Source of the DNA: Gentiana macrophylla
Taxonomy: Eukaryota > Streptophyta > Magnoliopsida > Gentianales > Gentianaceae
Direction of reading: 5' to 3'
DNA length: 64,000 bases
Assembly: GCA_026214975.1 (NCBI GenBank)
Contig: CM047810.1
Span: 95,186,316 to 95,250,315 of the forward strand
Shown: in pieces, positions 35,232-47,900 of the stretch
Position numbering within the stretch: position 1 is the stretch's first letter
Layout of the letters: each line of letters starts with the position of its first letter
Notes under the pieces: generated by a model
The model's database searches: none
What the model saw: the letters and a program-made list of their open reading frames with translations, nothing else
Told to the model about the DNA's origin: nothing
Made by a program: the position numbers and the translations under genes

Positions 35232-36964
35232 TGTTGGTCCCTTGGAAAGGCTAACACAAGTTTAGAGGGGGGGGTGAATAAACTTGTCCCTAAAACTGGA
35301 TTTAAAACAAATTAAAGTTCAGTTAAAACTTGTGTGGAGTTAAGCTGACTAAGCTGAGTTTAAGTCAAACTGAATTAAGCTTAAAACTGAGTCAACCGGC
35401 TGCGGATATAATTCTAGCCTTTTTATCTTGTTATTCTATGTGAAGACTTAGTGTGTCAAACTGAATTCTGATGAATATCAGTTTGTGAGCTGTGACATGT
35501 ATAACAATCAATTCTCAGAATGCTGTAAATAAATGCTGGGTAAGTATAGAAGTGCGTAAAGTAAATAAACAAGAATTATAGAGGTTCCAGGTGGTGTAAT
35601 CCTGTACGCCCTCCAAGAATTCCACAAGAACTTCTTTGAGATGGCCCAGTTACAAAAAGTTCTAAACTGATAGTCCTTGACTAATCCCTAGCTTCACTAT
35701 CTAAACACTTGTAGAACATGTAGAATTGCTGCTCTTCAATTGTTTGAAACACTGGTCCTTGGAGGGTTGAATTGCCTCTTCACCAGCTCATCACAACCAC
35801 AGTCTTCCTGACTGCACTCAACTGTCCTTCACACCTTCTTGGAGTTTCACAGTCTAAACCTTTGATAGAATCAAAGTTGAGACTTGAATCAATAACTATG
35901 ATTCAATTGTGATTTGAGCTTTTCTTCTAGATATATAAGTTACGCTCGGCTCTGTATTTCTTCAAATGAATGATCTTGATTTTCCTTGAATGCTTAAGAA
36001 CACTTGAAGAAATTTCTTGATCTTGCAATAAAGTATTTAGCAGGAATTCTTTTAGATTGGCTTTCCCCCTTAATTTTATCTTTCTTGACTAGATTGATTC
36101 TCTTTTATTCCTCCTGCTCTCTTCTTTGTTGTTGTAGAAGTAGTCTATTTATATGGGTTTATCTAACGGTCAGATTCCTTTGAATTCAAATTCTTGTGGC
36201 CGTTAGTGGTCCTGCTTTCTTGCTTGTACGATTAGTCAGAACGGATAGATTATCCTCCAATCATAATTCTCGAATTGTAACGGTTGAATCATTTTTCAGT
36301 TTTAGTTAAACCTAAGTTCTAAAACTGATTTACTGAGAACATTATCAGTTCTCAGTTTCTAAGAGCATTAATTGAGTTTTTACTCTTCTTCAAAATCAGT
36401 ACTCAAGTTTTCATCTGATTACAATTGACTTAATCAGAGTACACCAAGGAATTAATCATCAAAGACATCATTGTCCTTATGTGTCTTAGCTCCTAATACA
36501 AGATCCATAAAGTCAGTTCAGGTCATCACAATCTTGCATGTGGTCTAACTTTACAGTCTCGACGTAGTCTTCATAAACTGAGTTTGAACCCTCAGTTCTT
36601 CAGTCTTCTATAACTGAGTCTGTGACCCTCAGTTATTCAGTCATCTTAAATAAGCCAACTGAGTCTGTGACCCTCAGCGAACTTATCTTCTTCAGTTTTA
36701 CGTTGGTGTGCTCCGCTTCCAATTTAATCGATTTCGGCCGATACTTGGTTTCTTGTTATCTCGATTCACAACCTAGAAGTATTACAGCTTGTTGTCGATT
36801 TAACTTATACAAATATCAGACTCTATTAAATCCTATACATTGATATCTAGATATCTTTTTGCTTTGCACTATAACAGCTAGTTATGACACTTCATCAATA
36901 GGATTTAGAACCAAGACTAAATAAGTGATGAATCATCATCAAAACATAAATTTTATTTCCAACA
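35232..36964 (-). repeat. 5' LTR of the SIRE-like element
   Basis: Partner of 26110-27882. The G run is 8 long here. High similarity except at clustered CAG/CTG sites (36545-36790). Confidence 0.9.
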
Positions 36965-36969
36965 TCACT

Positions 36970-39264
36970 AAAAGAATTTTACCGTCCCAACCATCTTTTA
37001 ATCTAACTACGGTTGTCTCTCGTTCAACACGAGTGACAACAGTGACATACTTATTTACGTCACTTAAGTCTTGAAGGCTCAAGAGAAATATCTCTTCTGA
37101 AAAATTAATCGCATGTAAGATTAATAAATACAACGTTCTAGTTACTTAACACTTTTAACGAAGTCGTTACTAGTCAACTTAAAACATACACTAGCAGTCT
37201 AGTACCCTAGAGAGATATATAAATAGTTGTAAATAAAATTGACAGAAAATAAATCCAAATTATACACTACTAATTGATTTTAGGAACTATAAACTAAATG
37301 TATAGTCTATCCTACCGTTCCAAGGATCTAGTCTCACACCTCAGTGCCGCCTTAGGTTAGGTCAAAGAGGTGACGACTAAATTGAGATCTTTCTCTCTCG
37401 ATGATAAAAATGGAATCGAACATCCAACTTTAATCCCAGATTACCTTTCTTTTTCAGCCAAATTATTACCAAAAATATCCATAATGAGTGTGACCTACTA
37501 TTTCAGATTTTTAGGTAGACCCCGAGTATGCCGCCTTAGGGTCGGTTAGTGACCCGGCGAGTACCCAAAATCCTATCCTTTCGGAGACCAAGCCTTGAAT
37601 TTTGATAGCAGTAAAGGCCTTTCTTAGGGAGGCCGGTCCCAGGCCGGCACGAGGTGTCACCATTCTCTCACGTTGCTTGTGTCGACAGTAGAGGCCGTGG
37701 GGTCGGTTGTCGCCTTCCCCGCTCCCAGTCAATATTTTCGAAAAAGTGGTGGGTTTACTGATTTCGTTTTTGGACTTGATGTATCTTTAAGGAACAATAA
37801 ATCATGGGCCCGAATGGTGTCGGTTATGTGGGCTAGCCCACCAGACCTATTCGTTGGAACATATGTGGCCGTCGGACGGATCAGCCTAGGGGAGCTTTGT
37901 TGAGCCGTAGTTGCTCATCGGAAAGCTCAGCCTTGCCGGACCCCCGTGCAAACGCCACACGTGGAGGGTTAAGTCGATCGAGCCGTGGCTAAGTTGACCA
38001 CCCATCCATGGTTTGACCACTTTCGAACCATATTCGCCCATAATTGTTCAATCCCTTAACATCAAACTTTCATGTAGACACTACGGACAAAAAACGCAAT
38101 CTCGTCGAGGTTTCGGGATTTTACTCCCTATGCTTTCGCAAGGTGGGATTCACTGAGAATCCATCACCTAACCATGACGATTGACAAAACCCAGAATCCT
38201 CGGTTTCCCTAATTAGTTTCTAATTAATATCATACAATTAATTAAAACTAATCGTGTGTTGTATACATGCCTAACTAATTCCTTGAATTAATTTCTACAT
38301 GTATATGCATATGGAGTGGAATTCATGATATGATGCATGTCATGGAAATTTTCCGGTTCTACGCATACATCCTAAGCATACATACTAGTACGGAAAATAA
38401 ACATCAAGATGGACTGTTGGCACCCTGTATTTAACCTATTAGAAAATAAATAAATAAACCCTAACTAGGGTTTACTAGTTTCTAATACAATCTGCTGCTG
38501 ATCCGTTTCATCGATGATCAGGCATCCAAACGAACTCTGATTGACACGAAACTTTGTGGGCCTGTTCTTCACTCCTCCTGCTTCAATATAGACGGTTGGA
38601 TCCGAGTTTAGATGGTCCAATTTTCTCAACCAATCCGCCGATCCAACTGTTGCATCTGTTTAAAGTCTTCCCTGAGCCGATCAGGCATCGAGACAAAACC
38701 CAATCGACCTGAAATTTCTAGGGCTTGTTCATAACTCCATGTTAGTCAATCTGAACAGTCAGATCTTTGTCTCAACGTCCCAAACTCTTCTAGAAATTCG
38801 ACGAACTCACAGCTTGGGTTTATATGGTCATTTGTGCTTTTACATAAAGAAGAACTTTATTGCAGCGATCTGATATCGAGACGGACTCCGATCAACCCCA
38901 AATTTTGAAGGCTTGTTCATAAACGTTTGAGATTTATTCTGACCAGAGGGATTATCGTTTCAACGGCTCAATCAACGGGAAAATCAGAAAAACCGAACAA
39001 AAACAAAACAGATCTATTTCTAGGAAATTTAAAATTACATCAACAAATAAATTACAAAATTTCCTATACTCATATAACGAATTTATATGAGTTTACAATA
39101 GATCTAACGGGTAAACAGTGCCAACCTCAATCCATCTCTTCAACCATAACAATCAATCACATATGCATATTTAAAAAAAATATCTACATGTAATTCCACT
39201 CCTTTTAAATCGTTTGTCTATTAATGTAATTCATAGATCGTGGAATCTTGCTCTGATACCACAA
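36970..39264 (-). other. Noncoding interior of L1, 5' half
   Basis: It continues 22894-26109 after the nested element. It aligns with 48290-50527 of L2, for example the blocks around GTCGGT-GACCCGGCGAGTACC, ATCCTATCCTTTCGGAGACCAAG and CTCCCAGTCAATATTTT. No ORF of note. 38400-39250 includes a leader with repeated CTTGTTCATAA and GATCTG words before the PBS. Confidence 0.65.
39250..39261 (-). other. PBS of L1
   Basis: The minus strand reads TGGTATCAGAGC, three bases from the 5' LTR. Confidence 0.9.
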
Positions 39265-40904
39265 TGATGGATGTAGGAGCTCAGATCTGTACAAAACAGA
39301 TCTTCGCGCATCGGATGGATCACGATCTACAAATTACAATACATAAATAAAGGATCTAAATTCCTACAAAGGGGTTTAGTATGTCTTACCAATAGCAGGA
39401 AGAGAAGCCAAGATCTTCCAATGTGTTTTCCAAACGGTGGTTGGTGGACACCAATTCTTGGTATTTTCTTCAACTAGAAACCCAAGACAAGAAAAAATTT
39501 GCATGAGTCATATGTCTTGGAAGAACTCTCTTTATATAGGAGAGTAAATCCTTGGCCTCCAAGTTTCTAATTAATTAAATAAATAATTAAATAGAAATCA
39601 CAATAAAGGATAATTCCATTTATAAAAGATTGTGATTAATCAATCAATCAATTACAAATCAATTATCATTTATTAATTAATTATTTAACAAGTAAATAAT
39701 TAATCACACAAGAAAATCAAATCTTGCATTTAAGACACATGAGGCGCCACACACTTAGTGTTTAGGCACACAAAAAATATCTTTTCTGTGTATTATATTA
39801 TTTAGCCCAACTAAATAATATTTCGCATATCAATTAATTGGCCCAGCCAACTAATTATCACTGAGGCCCAATAACAAGAAAAACACCCGAATTACAAGAG
39901 CCACATTGGGGGCCATGGACCTATAACCAGTAGCTCCAATAATTAAGTAAAATATTCATCGAACAGAATATTCATACTTAAATTATTAATTCCGGGATTA
40001 CGCCCCCATAAACCCGAAACTGAACTCTACCAATTATAGATATATACTTACACTCAACCCTATGAGTAAATAAGCGTCCACTGATATAATCACTACATAC
40101 GGACTAACCCTCCAAAGACTGTCCATTCTGATTGGGAAGTCTCCGTGAACCCGACTCAGAATATCTTATCCTTATTTACCATTAACCCCATAATGATCAA
40201 TTAGATCACATATCTGACTAGTAGCTAATTAGTCTAATATGAACTGGGCCCATCGATCATTTTCTTAGGGCTAACAAATAAGGGGACTGTCTCTCTACTT
40301 CCCGCAGGAAGGAATGGATTCCGTGTCCAGCGAAACACGTAACTACTCACTCATCGTGGAATAGTGCCAACGAGAAATGACTCGATCATCACATATCAAA
40401 GTGATCCTTAACTAACACATCAAACACTACCCCGAGACAAGCAGTACCCTGTGATCACCTCAGGATTAAGGTCAATCCATATATGATCATCTAATGATTT
40501 AATAAGTTTTCTCGATTACGGAATTATTTCGAGAAACCCAGATTAAATCGGTCCAGTCCTATATGAATGGCATCATATATAAATGCCCCACTTAGGTACC
40601 ATCTACCGATAGTCCGGATAAGACTATCACACCCTAAGGTGTTTTGGGCGCATTATTGGTGTTTTAATCATGAGACCCTAAACTCTGATTAAGTTCACCA
40701 CAGACTAATAGTTTAAGTATATCACCACTAACTCAATCCTCACGTGCATGCCATACACTGAGTTAAGCGGTTACATACTGATATACTTAGGGTTGCAGCA
40801 GTGTATTACTTACAAGCACAAAGAAAGTAATAAGGTGAGATAAATTCTGTTATCCATTATCAAAAACAATTACACAAATTGTCTTTCAGGTACTACACCT
40901 AACA
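39265..40904 (-). repeat. 5' LTR of L1 (right copy)
   Basis: TGATGGATGTAGGAGC...CTACACCTAACA. 1640 bp, highly similar to 21201-22893. The TATA hairpin is at 39525-39545. Confidence 0.9.
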
Positions 40905-41114
40905 ATACCTCTGTCATTTCCTCCCACACTGCTGATGTCTTTTTGCGGGGCTTTTTGCGAAACAAATTTTTATGGCCTTCTTCTTCGTTGGTTGGAACAT
41001 CAACTCCAACATGTCCTGTTCCAACTTCAACTTCTTCATCTGTTCTGACTTCACAGTCATCCATTGTCAGTTTCAAGTCCTCATTGAGAAAACTGGAAGA
41101 GCCTTGTGACATAT
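40905..41114 (-). pseudogene. hAT transposase, exon 2 start
   Basis: It encodes DMSQGSSSFLNEDLKL, an acidic linker and KNLFRKKPRKKTSAVWEEM, the basic run and first aromatic residue that open a BED zinc finger. The finger is then cut by L1 and resumes at 21195. A good acceptor (TTTGTTTCAG) precedes 41114. Confidence 0.85.
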
Positions 41115-41536
41115 CTGAAACAAAACAGAAGAGGGATTAATGTAAATAACCTTACACTGTTATGGAATATTATAGAAAACTACAAGACTAAAGCAAGCAT
41201 ACAAATTACAAAAGCCCAAAAAAATAAATCACAGAAGTCATTGACATTGGAATATATGAAACCAAAAGGATAAATTGATTAAACCCTTACCTTAAATTAA
41301 CAAAATTTATCAATTTACGAACCATAAACATTAAAAGGAAAGTAGGTACTAAAATTTCTTATTTCAATCTTCTGATGCTACTTATAATTATGAGAACATC
41401 CACCCAAAATCATTAATGCAGAAAGTGTTAGTACACTATATTGTATGGTTTAACTAAATTGATCTGTGAATGTTAGTAATTATTTCTGAATAGTTAAGAA
41501 AATCAAAGCACAAAATGTAAAAGTAAAAGGGAAAAC

Positions 41537-41567
41537 CTTCAGTAAAATCAAGATATGGCTCAGACAT
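41537..41567 (-). pseudogene. hAT transposase, exon 1
   Basis: A small 31-nt coding exon, MSEPYLDFTE plus one base. The donor GTTTTC follows (weak beyond GT), and it joins to 41114 across a 422-bp intron with frame kept (GAA G|AT ATG). A TATA box lies 111 bp upstream. With both inserts and extra TSD copies removed the coding length is 2133 nt, a multiple of three. Confidence 0.7.
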
Positions 41568-41677
41568 GAAAGCAACTTCGATGGTGTTTCTTCAGAAATA
41601 TCTTGAAACGGGGAGAACGGTGGTAAGTGTTGGTCTGATTGATTGCAACGGGAATCCTCTAAGAATTGTCGGCGTCG

Positions 41678-41684
41678 CTTTATA
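41678..41684 (-). promoter_or_regulatory. TATA box of the hAT transposase
   Basis: The minus strand reads TATAAAG in the context GTCTATAAAGCGACGCC, between the subterminal repeats and exon 1. Confidence 0.5.
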
Positions 41685-41949
41685 GACTGATAATTTTGAG
41701 TGAAATATGAACGGTCTCAGCGGCGCTTATGTGTGAAGGTTTGGGTTAAAATTAGGTTTAACATATATATACATGGGGTTCACGAACCGTTCACGAACAT
41801 GTTCGAGTTCGTTCGTTAGTTAAACGAGCCCTATAATCTGTTCAAGCTCGGTTCGATAACACAAACGAACAAACATAAACGAGCCTTAACGAGCCGAGCT
41901 CAAATATGTTCGTGAATAGTTCGGTTCGCTTAACAGCACTACCGCCAAG

Positions 41950-42757
41950 TGAGAAGATCAAATTTTTTGAAGAGCATTAAATGCATGGAGTCAGACCAGC
42001 TAGCCTGTCACACATTGGCGCACACCAATTACAAGCAAGCAGATAATGGCCCATGCCAAAAGGACCGGTCCACGCCAATTTGGCGGATTCATCATTTAAT
42101 AGGCATAATTACTCTCTCACCAAATATATTACACATATCCCACTCTTTCAAGTTCTTGAAGGCACCCAAACCCTCAAGGCTCTCATAGCCAAAATTTCAT
42201 CAATATTTAGCTTTTAATTCCATTGTAACCATTAAGAATTCTTAGTTTGATTCTAGAATCACTTTTGTGGAAACAAGTTTATCACTTTGGTGTACAAACT
42301 CCATTAAAGCTTCTTGTTATTGAATGAAATTTTCCTTCTACACGTTCATAAATTATAGTTGGTAAATTCTTAGCATTTACCTTGATTTAATTGTTCTCAT
42401 TGATATGTTGGAGCTCGTATCCATGAGTGGCTAGTTCTATACTAGTAAAGATAATGTAGTTGTGATAGTTTAATCTCTATTGGTTGAGTAGGAATGTTAG
42501 TTTGTGATTCTTAACTTCATGTGTGTTGTTTATCTTCTCCTATTTGCATTGTATATCTTGTTTGTGCTGGAGTAATTAACTAACACTTACACACACTCGC
42601 TTAGTTGAGACCGAAAGGAGGCATTAGGTGTGGGAAAAGGGATAGGAGAACCGGAAGGTAAAATTGACCTTAAGTTGAACTCAATTTCTTATCCGGGGTC
42701 GTTGTTCATTCATTGCACTCATGAACTTAATCATGTTGAATCATTAGGTCTAGGGTT
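41950..42757 (+). repeat. Gypsy-type LTR, middle part
   Basis: It continues 16640-16815 after the hAT element and is interrupted again at 42763. It contains GAGACCGAAAGGAGGCATTAG and GAACCGGAAGG words typical of the R/U5 of Tat/Athila-type LTRs. Noncoding. Confidence 0.6.
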
Positions 42758-42838
42758 CTTAGTGTTGAAATAGTGTCATAAACCCAATCGGGTTGGACTG
42801 GATCCGACCGGGTCGGATCATTTCTACTATTTCTTTAT

Positions 42839-42840
<2 letters not shown>

Positions 42841-42913
<73 letters not shown>
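42841..42913. repeat. (TA)n microsatellite
   Basis: About 73 bp of TA dinucleotide inside the S-family LTR, absent from the other S-family copies. Confidence 0.95.
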
Positions 42914-42916
<3 letters not shown>

Positions 42917-43109
42917 TAACTTTTCTGTTGTCATATACTTGTTCTTTTAACGAACCAATTATGAATTGGTATATGATAATGTCCTTAGTATTAAATCGTG
43001 ATAGAGAAACCATGATAGGCAATTATGGTTGATGAGATCTCTAATCACTTTAATAAATTTGATATTTAAATGTCACTTTAATATAGATCACCTTGGCGAC
43101 TGATACCAC

Positions 43110-44941
43110 TGTTAGTAATATCATCCGCAGCGGAAGCGATTTAAGGATCTAGATCTATAAATTACACGTAATAAAATAACTAGATCTATATCTACAAGGG
43201 GGTTTACCTCTTGGATCTCAAAATCCAAGTTGGAGAACCGCAATAGAAAGAACGAACAAGGTGTGAAGAGCACCACGATCTTCCGTACGTGTTATCCAAG
43301 CAACTCCCGGTGGAAGGAAATTCTCGTCTCGAATCCTTCCGATATGCTACCAGGAAAAATCTCCAAGATTTTTCCCCAACCCTCTTGGCCGAAATTTCTT
43401 CCTCCTCTCTAAGAGGTGGAACTCGAAAATATTGTGTGTCTTAAGGCTTGGAAGAACTCTCTTTATATAGGAGAGTAAAAGTTAGCCTCCAAGGATTTAA
43501 TAATTAATACAAAATCAATTATAATAATCCTATTAAATAAAAGATAATCCCATAATATTCTAGAACAAATCTAGAATAATATTTATCTTTATTTCTTTCC
43601 ATAAATATTTATCCAATAAATATTTTATGCACATGTCTTATTAATACACAAGAAAATAATTTCTTGTTCCACAAAATAGGGCATGGGGCGAAATTTTACA
43701 TATATTGACCTAGTCAATATTAATTTTGCCATAACACAATAATTGGGCCAAGATTATGGAAAATGTCATTTCCACATATTTAATTATTTAGCCCAACTAA
43801 TTTAATAGTCCACTAAACAATTAATTCACATATCGTTTTAATAAAGTCCAACAAGAACTAAATTAATATTATTAGGATTCGACGTCCGAGAATAGCTATG
43901 CTATATTAGGAGGCACATCGGGGACCATGGACTAATAATCAGCGGCTCCGATAAATCAAATAAATAATTATCTTACGAACAAAATAATTATATTCGATAA
44001 ATCAATCACGAGAATGTGCCACCACCATAATCCCGTGATCGCACTCCTCCGATTATGAGATTATATTTATCTCCTCACGAGAATAATAATAAGCGTCCAT
44101 TGATACAATCATTACATATGGATTAATCCTCCATGATTCGCTCATTCTAAATCGGGAAGTTACCGTTAACCCTTTTTAGAACCTCTTATCCTTATTTACC
44201 ATTAACCCCTAGTGATCAATTAATTCATACAACTCACCGGTAGCTAATCGTAAATATGAACTCCATGGATCGATCGGTTTCTAGGATTAACAAATAAGTG
44301 GCTCGTCTATCTACTTCCATAAATGGAAGGAATGGATTCCGTATCTCGTGATAACACGGACTACTCACTCAATCCAAGACAATGCCAAGATGGGGTAATT
44401 CGGACCACGACTCGGTGTAATCCTTAACCGTCAAGTCAAACTTCATACGATTCAAGCGCTTGATCGTGATCACCTCAGATTAAGATATATCCATAAATAT
44501 GATCATCCATTGATTCGATAAGACTTCTCGATTACGGAATTATATCGTGAACTCTAATCAAATCGGTCCAAATTTCATATGATATATCTATCATATATAA
44601 ATGCCCCATTAGGTTCTCTTAACCGAAAAGTCCGGATAAGACAATCACACCTATTGTGTTCAGGCGCATTAATAGCACGTTAAAGGAGAGACCCGATACT
44701 CTCGATTAACTTCACTACGGGCTAATTGTATTTTAAGTACATCTTCACTAACTCAATCCTCCCGTGTATATACCATACACTGAGTTAAGTGATTACATAA
44801 ACGATATACTTTAGGGTTTTCTGTAGTGTAAATACTATTGTCACATCGGTGAAAATGAGAATAATAAATATGAATAATAATATCATTTCATTTATTAAAT
44901 AAAACAATTACAAAATTGTCTTTCGGGCATCACACCTAACA
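43110..44941 (-). repeat. 3' LTR of L2 (left copy)
   Basis: TGTTAGTAATATCATCCGC...CATCACACCTAACA. The TATA hairpin is at 43456-43476. ORFs inside are fortuitous. Confidence 0.9.
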
Positions 44942-47900
44942 ATCTCCCACTTGCACGAAAGCATGTGATTAATTGTTTTAGAGCACACCCTATTATTTAA
45001 AACTACAACAAACTACATCTCCCACTTGCTCTAAAGCAATGGAGACCCATCCCGTATTCTAGTACCCATTAAGCATATCATAACCATTGCAAATGACCAA
45101 GTACACTCCGAGTGTGCCGTCGTAGGATAGTTCAGTGACTCGGGGAGCACCTACATCTAAATGTCATGGGTCTTAATGATTAGTCAGGTTGTCGGCTCCG
45201 AGACGATCCGTAGAATCGAAACGCGTTCTTCCATCCATCTAATCACATGTGGTGCTGAGTAAACATCGAGCCGAGATCGACTTAACGATCATCCTCAATC
45301 GACTTAAAGTCAAAATCGATTAGTATCACACATATCCAAGTTCATACATGAATATGTCCGCATATTATTCCTCGTTCTCTCAAGATACTAAAGGACATAC
45401 TAAACTTGCTTTGTTAACCGCCGAATCTAAGATTCGATCAAAGTTGACGTTCAATAACCTGACCATCTCTTACTAGAAAGAGAATATATCCCATTTCTCT
45501 TGATCCGAAGATTTAGAGAGTCATTCCTGAGGCATAGGGTAGAACTTCCTCGTTGAATGTCGCATACACAGATGCATCATCTTAACCAATAAGATGGATG
45601 GAAACCAGTGACTGATTCTAATGAATTCACCGAGTCAAACTCTTAAGAATGTTGTCCAAATCTCTGTTGCAGAGAATTGTGGTATTGTCGATCGACTTCG
45701 AGATAACACACCCATGTTGATTCCAACTGGTGCGAGTGTTATCCTTCACAAACACTAATATATATTTATATATTCACTACTGTACTAAATTGATATCCAG
45801 TCTACAACAAACTTATCAATATTCTGGTCAACTCCACATATTGTAGAAATATATGTCTTCCAATGACCGAGAGGTTTGCTTTTTATCCACAAAAGGACAT
45901 AAACCTTGACAGTCATCCTGTCATAAGTTCATAAGGCAATACCCTCTTGTTCTGAATGAATCCAGACTCCGTTTATTTGGCAAGAAAGTCTCAGGGAATC
46001 ACCCTTTTTTTCTGCTTTTGAACGAAATCAAGCAATACTAAGTGGTAAGAGAATTCAAGGTCTGATTAACTCTCTACTTCTTAGGGAATTACCCCTAGAC
46101 CACTCAATCTTTGCTCTGAAAGATAAACTTTCCTATTCATTCTACTCTTTTCCGTGTAGATCCAATTACTCCCACTTTGGGCTGAGACGCGCTCGGTGGT
46201 TCTACAAGAGTATGAACAGAACTGGAGTACCAAACTCCATTCACAGGGTTATGGCTATTAAACCAACCTCTATTATCAGAATCCCATACTGCTCACAAAA
46301 GAGCCATAGGTCATTAAACGATCCTCATACTACAAAGTCCGCAGAAACCGTAATGGGTAATGGATAAACCATGCCCTCAATACTTACTGTGTGGATCGAA
46401 ATTCTGATCTAGTTTAGTAGTATTTAGTGTTATCACCAACAACCGATGTTGGATGTGGTCTGATTTTAATCGGTTAGTAACTACCTTGAGTAAACGTACT
46501 TCAAGGTTCAAGGTTTTGTCTTTGTATGGACTCTATCGAGAAAGGATGCAACAAATATAACGTCCCTTCCTCGATTTCAAGAATCTTATAACAAACCTTT
46601 TCTCAATGCTACAAGATATATAACGATTGGTCATCGGCGAGCGTGTTCACGAAATTCCTGACCTACCTTCAAGCACCGTGTGCTAAATGCTTATATTTAT
46701 GGAAGTGGGGTGAACCGAATTCATACCTTATCCGTAAATTCCAAAGCATATTCTAGGTAGACTTCTCGGTCTTACATTTCAATGTAAACCGAAATTTCGC
46801 TTCTAATATCTTTATTGCGTGAAGCGATGTATTATAGCACATCTACAACTATGTAAAGCAATTCAACGGTTTCTCCTTGGTGAAAGCATTTCACTATGAG
46901 GCGAAAGCCGAGCATCGATCCAGGACTATGTGATGGCCCATTTTTAGTAGAGAATACTCCATCTCCGACAAAATCGAGAGACACCTCGAGATATTTTGGA
47001 TAAACTTACCGGAGTGTTTGAATAGTTATCGGACAAAAGTCACTACTGAAGCTCCTACTAGCTTGTATCTTTCATCGACCCGAAGGTCGTCATGAACAAG
47101 CTATGTTGCTTCTTTATAACCATTATCCTTTCCCGATTGAAAGGAAACTTAGTCATTGAACCTTTGAGACAATATAACCAGGTCGGGAGAAAGGAATCAC
47201 CCCGAGCCGCCTTGAGTCTTGTTTAGGGACTATGCACTAACTATGGGATATGAAGAAGCGTTTATCTAAATATAGAAACCAATTGCTTTTAATAGTTCTT
47301 AAGATGTGTTTTATATACATATTTCAAATTTGTAAGTGGTTTTGACTTTATCAAAAAGTCCGAGTCTTGGATTCGTACTACAAATGGTATATTCACTTTC
47401 TATACGACAAACAAATTATCGAATAGAAGGTAAATCCTTTCGTTCAACGAATCTTAAATAAAATAATTTTTCCGCGATATCCAAGGATTGAATCCGAGAT
47501 TCATTTCCTTATATGACTCCCACTATTCTAGCTAAAATTAACTGCCCGTTGTTTACTCTTTTAATCGTTAAATGCACCGCTACTTTGTTCTTCCAAAGAA
47601 CTTGGCTCGAGAAAATCGCCAAGGATTCATAGGTTGGTGATCCAAAATCACTATCCTTATCTGATTTTCAGTTAATTAATTTTCGGTTCAGCCTTAAAGT
47701 TTTCTCAGTTTAGATGACTAACACTTTTAGACATATTCTCCCATTCTTGACTTTCCGTGAATGGAAAAAAAAAGTCTTAACCAGCGGTTCGTTTGAGTAG
47801 ACACTACTCTTGAACTGTGGGATATCTATTTCGAGTGTTACTCGTCGGGACTTCTTGGATTGTCTAATATACCAGAAAAAACAATAAATCATAATATTAA

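Larger units (their letters stand above)
26110..36964 (-). mobile_element. SIRE-like non-autonomous copia-type element nested in L1
   Basis: Exact TSD TCACT (26105-26109 and 36965-36969). LTRs are 1773 bp (26110-27882) and 1733 bp (35232-36964), with a PBS at 35218-35229 and a purine tract AAAGGGGGAAAT (minus strand) at 27883-27894. The GATGTCAATAAGGGGGAA / CATCATCAAAAAGGGGG words are characteristic of the SIRE/Maximus group. The interior encodes a broken long ORF but no recognisable protease, integrase or reverse transcriptase. Confidence 0.88.
21201..40904 (-). mobile_element. LARD-type LTR retrotransposon L1, with nested elements
   Basis: Exact TSD ATACC (21196-21200 and 40905-40909). LTRs are at 21201-22893 and 39265-40904, with a tRNA-Met-type PBS beside the right LTR and a purine tract beside the left, so the element reads on the minus strand. 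Its own interior (22894-26109 plus 36970-39264, about 5.5 kb) has no ORF above roughly 80 codons and no recognisable gag or pol. It is therefore a large retrotransposon derivative that must be mobilised by another element. It splits the zinc finger of the hAT transposase. Confidence 0.9.
16816..41941 (-). mobile_element. hAT DNA transposon, grown to 25 kb by nested insertions
   Basis: An exact 8-bp TSD CCGCCAAG (16808-16815 and 41942-41949) flanks short inverted termini TAGTGGTGTT / TAGTGCTGTT. Both subterminal regions are dense in GTTCGAGCTCG-type words (16850-16980; 41780-41930), as in many plant hAT elements. A transposase gene runs on the minus strand from 41567 to 18168. Subtracting the solo LTR at 19504 and the LTR element at 21201 leaves a native element of about 4.3 kb, a usual size for an autonomous hAT. 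Confidence 0.92.

Noticed and set aside
26100..36970. Whole block as a protein-coding host gene cluster (several minus ORFs of 120-280 codons)
   Set aside because: The ORFs sit between matching LTRs with PBS, purine tract and TSD, so they belong to a retrotransposon.
37500..37960. GC-rich blocks with ORFs of 73-76 codons on both strands
   Set aside because: They fall in the noncoding LARD interior. The corresponding part of L2 (48830-49230) does not keep the frames.
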